Below, in pieces: positions 5,425 to 6,684 of a stretch of 6,684 nt of DNA (position 1 is its first letter; every line of letters begins with the position of its first letter). A model generated the notes under the pieces. It did no database searches. It had not been told where the DNA came from and saw nothing but the letters and a program-made list of their open reading frames with translations. A program made the translations under genes and the position numbers. The stretch is from Gammaproteobacteria bacterium (GTDB lineage: Bacteria > Pseudomonadota > Gammaproteobacteria > SZUA-229): the NCBI GenBank assembly GCA_026998145.1, contig JALTRC010000651.1, positions 1-6,684 of the forward strand. The letters run 5' to 3'.

Positions 5425-6042
5425 TTAAACGTTTTGCTTTCTACGCATAAAACCGGCTAAAGCCAGCAAGCCGGAACCAAACAGCCATACCGCAGCCGGT
5501 ACAGGAACAGGGCTGACCTGCTGGCTGATCTGTAAGGTATAGTTGGCGCCAAATGGAATATCACCTAATGATGGGTAGCTACCTACAGCCACATAATAAA
5601 CATCATTTGAGGTTAGATTGTAGCTAATAAAACTATCGTAACTATGCACTGAACCCGATTCAATAGACGAGTCATCATTTGTGGCAAGCAGATTAAAGGA
5701 TGCATCATATAACTGCATCCAGGAATCGAATGAGCCACCGAAGTCCATGGCATAGTCAATATCAAAATAAGCCTGACCAGCGATTCCATTAAAACCATAA
5801 AAATCAACAGTGTTATCGCCTGAAGCTAAAACACTGGCATGCAATGACGAGGTTGAAATATTAATACCGGATTCAGTGTTAATATCCGCGTCATAGCCAC
5901 TGGTAAAATAAATATCATCAATAAACTGAGCCGAAGTGATAACACTGTTATCAGCATAAGACTCTGTTAGATAGGCTGCCTGTGAAGTTGTTGCATATAT
6001 GCCTGTTGCGATTAACAGGCCAAGTGAATATTTGTTTAACAT
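5425..6042 (-). CDS. Secreted PEP-CTERM-sorted protein with a PPC-like (DVUA0089-type) domain
   Basis: This is a small exported protein of 205 residues. An N-terminal Sec signal peptide (MLNKYSLGLLIATGIYATTSQA, cleavage near residue 22) leads into a beta-rich, Asp- and Ser-rich domain. Residues about 70-173 (VDFYGFNGIAGQAYFDIDY, GSFDSWMQLYDAS, NDDS, YYVAVGSYP, YTLQIS) resemble bacterial pre-peptidase C-terminal domains and the DVUA0089 family of PEP-CTERM proteins. The C-terminus is a textbook sorting signal: VPVPAAVWLFGSG (179-191), a hydrophobic helix, then RRK. Such tails are recognised by an exosortase, so the protein is probably processed at the inner membrane and delivered to the surface or extracellular matrix. 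The start at 6042 is preferred over the ATG at 6051 because AGGAA lies 9 bases before the former and directly abuts the latter. The specific function is unknown. The gene has its own candidate promoter and a terminator. Confidence 0.85.
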   Translation of the reverse strand: MLNKYSLGLLIATGIYATTSQAAYLTESYADNSVITSAQFIDDIYFTSGYDADINTESGINISTSSLHASVLASGDNTVDFYGFNGIAGQAYFDIDYAMDFGGSFDSWMQLYDASFNLLATNDDSSIESGSVHSYDSFISYNLTSNDVYYVAVGSYPSLGDIPFGANYTLQISQQVSPVPVPAAVWLFGSGLLALAGFMRRKQNV

Positions 6043-6051
6043 TAATTTCAT

Positions 6052-6056
6052 TTCCT
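6052..6056 (-). promoter_or_regulatory. Ribosome-binding site that decides the PEP-CTERM gene start
   Basis: AGGAA on the minus strand touches the ATG at 6051 with no spacing but is 9 bases from the in-frame ATG at 6042. The second ATG is therefore the likely start, removing three residues (MKL) from the longest frame without affecting the signal peptide. Confidence 0.6.
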
Positions 6057-6130
6057 AAAAACTTACCGATACACAGCACGTTACATGCCAAAATAATTTT
6101 TCTCATTTTATTCAATCATTTAGCAACACC

Positions 6131-6160
6131 AATATGATACAAACGAACGGAAAGTGTAAA
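6131..6160 (-). promoter_or_regulatory. Candidate promoter of the PEP-CTERM gene
   Basis: On the minus strand TTTACA (6160-6155, five of six to -35) is followed by CATATT at an 18-base spacing (6136-6131), or by the better -10 match TATCAT at a short 15-base spacing (6139-6134). It lies in the 155-base gap after truA and would give a leader of roughly 80-90 bases. The match is only moderate. I found no intrinsic terminator for truA in the gap. Confidence 0.35.
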
Positions 6161-6206
6161 CTATTTCGTCAGAAAGCGATTTTTCCACTCGGATTTCTTT
6201 ACAGTT

Positions 6207-6684
6207 TTACGCAAAGCGGGGTTGAGACAGGGGCACCTGAACCCCCGCATTATCCGGATAGCTCACATGCACCAGATAAAGCCCGTCCGCCACCGCTGTT
6301 GGCCCCGCCTGATTGCGATCTTTTATCTGCATGAGTTCAGCCATCCACTCGGTTGGCCTTTCGCCTGTTCCCACCATAAGCAAAGAACCGACAATATTAC
6401 GCACCATATGATGTAAAAATGCATTGGCTTCAATATCAATATAAATAAAGTCCCCTTGCCGGCTGACTTTTACCCAGTGCACATTGCGCATGGCATGGCT
6501 CGCCTGACAGGCGGCGGAGCGAAAAGAGCTGAAATCATTTTCCCCAATAAGCGCCTGGGCCGCATCATGCATGGCCTGCACATTAATATCACCGTGTCGC
6601 CAGCAAACCCGTTTACTCAATAATGCGGGACGCCCCTGACGATTTAAAATCACATAACGATACTGGCGGGCTGTGGCCGTAAAG
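6207..6684 (-). CDS. truA: tRNA pseudouridine(38-40) synthase TruA, C-terminal part
   Basis: TruA converts uridines 38-40 of the anticodon stem-loop of many tRNAs to pseudouridine. The gene runs off the right edge; 158 codons and the TAA stop are present, beginning in the segment FTATARQYRYVILNRQGRPAL, which aligns with FTATARRYRYIIYN of E. coli TruA. Further matches include LIGENDFSSFR, the strongly conserved IEANAFLHHMVRNIVGSL and ADGLYLVHVSYP near the end. The N-terminal domain with the catalytic aspartate (in the GRTDAGVHA motif) is outside the window, so activity cannot be judged. A GTG at 6653 is an internal valine codon, not a start. In Pseudomonas-like genomes truA directly precedes trpF; here a PEP-CTERM gene lies between them. 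Confidence 0.96.
   Translation of the reverse strand, partial: FTATARQYRYVILNRQGRPALLSKRVCWRHGDINVQAMHDAAQALIGENDFSSFRSAACQASHAMRNVHWVKVSRQGDFIYIDIEANAFLHHMVRNIVGSLLMVGTGERPTEWMAELMQIKDRNQAGPTAVADGLYLVHVSYPDNAGVQVPLSQPRFA

Noticed and set aside
6207..6653. Complete 148-codon gene starting at the GTG at 6653
   Set aside because: The frame continues to the window edge with residues that match TruA, so this is the 3' part of a longer truA, not a separate gene.

Overview
The window is a compact, entirely minus-strand block of bacterial housekeeping genes. In transcription order (right to left) they are truA (3' part only), a small exported PEP-CTERM-type protein, trpF, trpB, trpA, accD and folC. 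The first codons of one more gene may lie at the extreme left edge. The protein sequences closely resemble gammaproteobacterial homologues. A truA - trpF - accD - folC order, with or without trpBA inserted, is known from Pseudomonas-like and marine gammaproteobacteria. I infer a gammaproteobacterium that carries an exosortase/PEP-CTERM sorting system, possibly marine. I cannot name the genus from this window.

Region by region: 6207-6684 holds the C-terminal 158 codons of the tRNA pseudouridine synthase TruA. 5425-6042 holds a self-contained secreted protein gene with its own candidate promoter and a clear intrinsic terminator (5371-5402). The sampled lines of this gene are visibly AT-richer than a sampled trpB line. 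3440-5279 plus trpA (to 2634) is a tightly packed trpFBA cluster with overlapping reading frames; it encodes the phosphoribosylanthranilate isomerase step and both subunits of tryptophan synthase. 2254-2633 is a 380-base gene-free gap between trpA and accD. It is not empty: it holds four degenerate 7-bp units, a pair of dRS3-like palindromes forming a larger inverted repeat, and a 24-unit array of a perfect 7-bp repeat whose end contains the trpA stop codon. 1390-2253 is accD (acetyl-CoA carboxylase beta subunit) and 16-1290 is folC (dihydrofolate/folylpolyglutamate synthase). They are separated by 99 bases that contain a candidate promoter overlapping an inverted repeat.

Functionally, trpF, trpB and trpA carry out the last steps of tryptophan synthesis except for indole-glycerol-phosphate synthase (TrpC), which is not here. 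AccD supplies malonyl-CoA for fatty acid synthesis and FolC retains and activates folates. The genes are co-directional, and no T-tailed terminator is visible between trpA and accD, so read-through across the repeat region is plausible. The most interesting signals are the composite heptamer/palindrome region at 2329-2644, the insertion of a PEP-CTERM gene between truA and trpF, and an Asp-to-Glu change at the TrpA catalytic position 60. I found no CRISPR array, phage gene, transposase or RNA gene.
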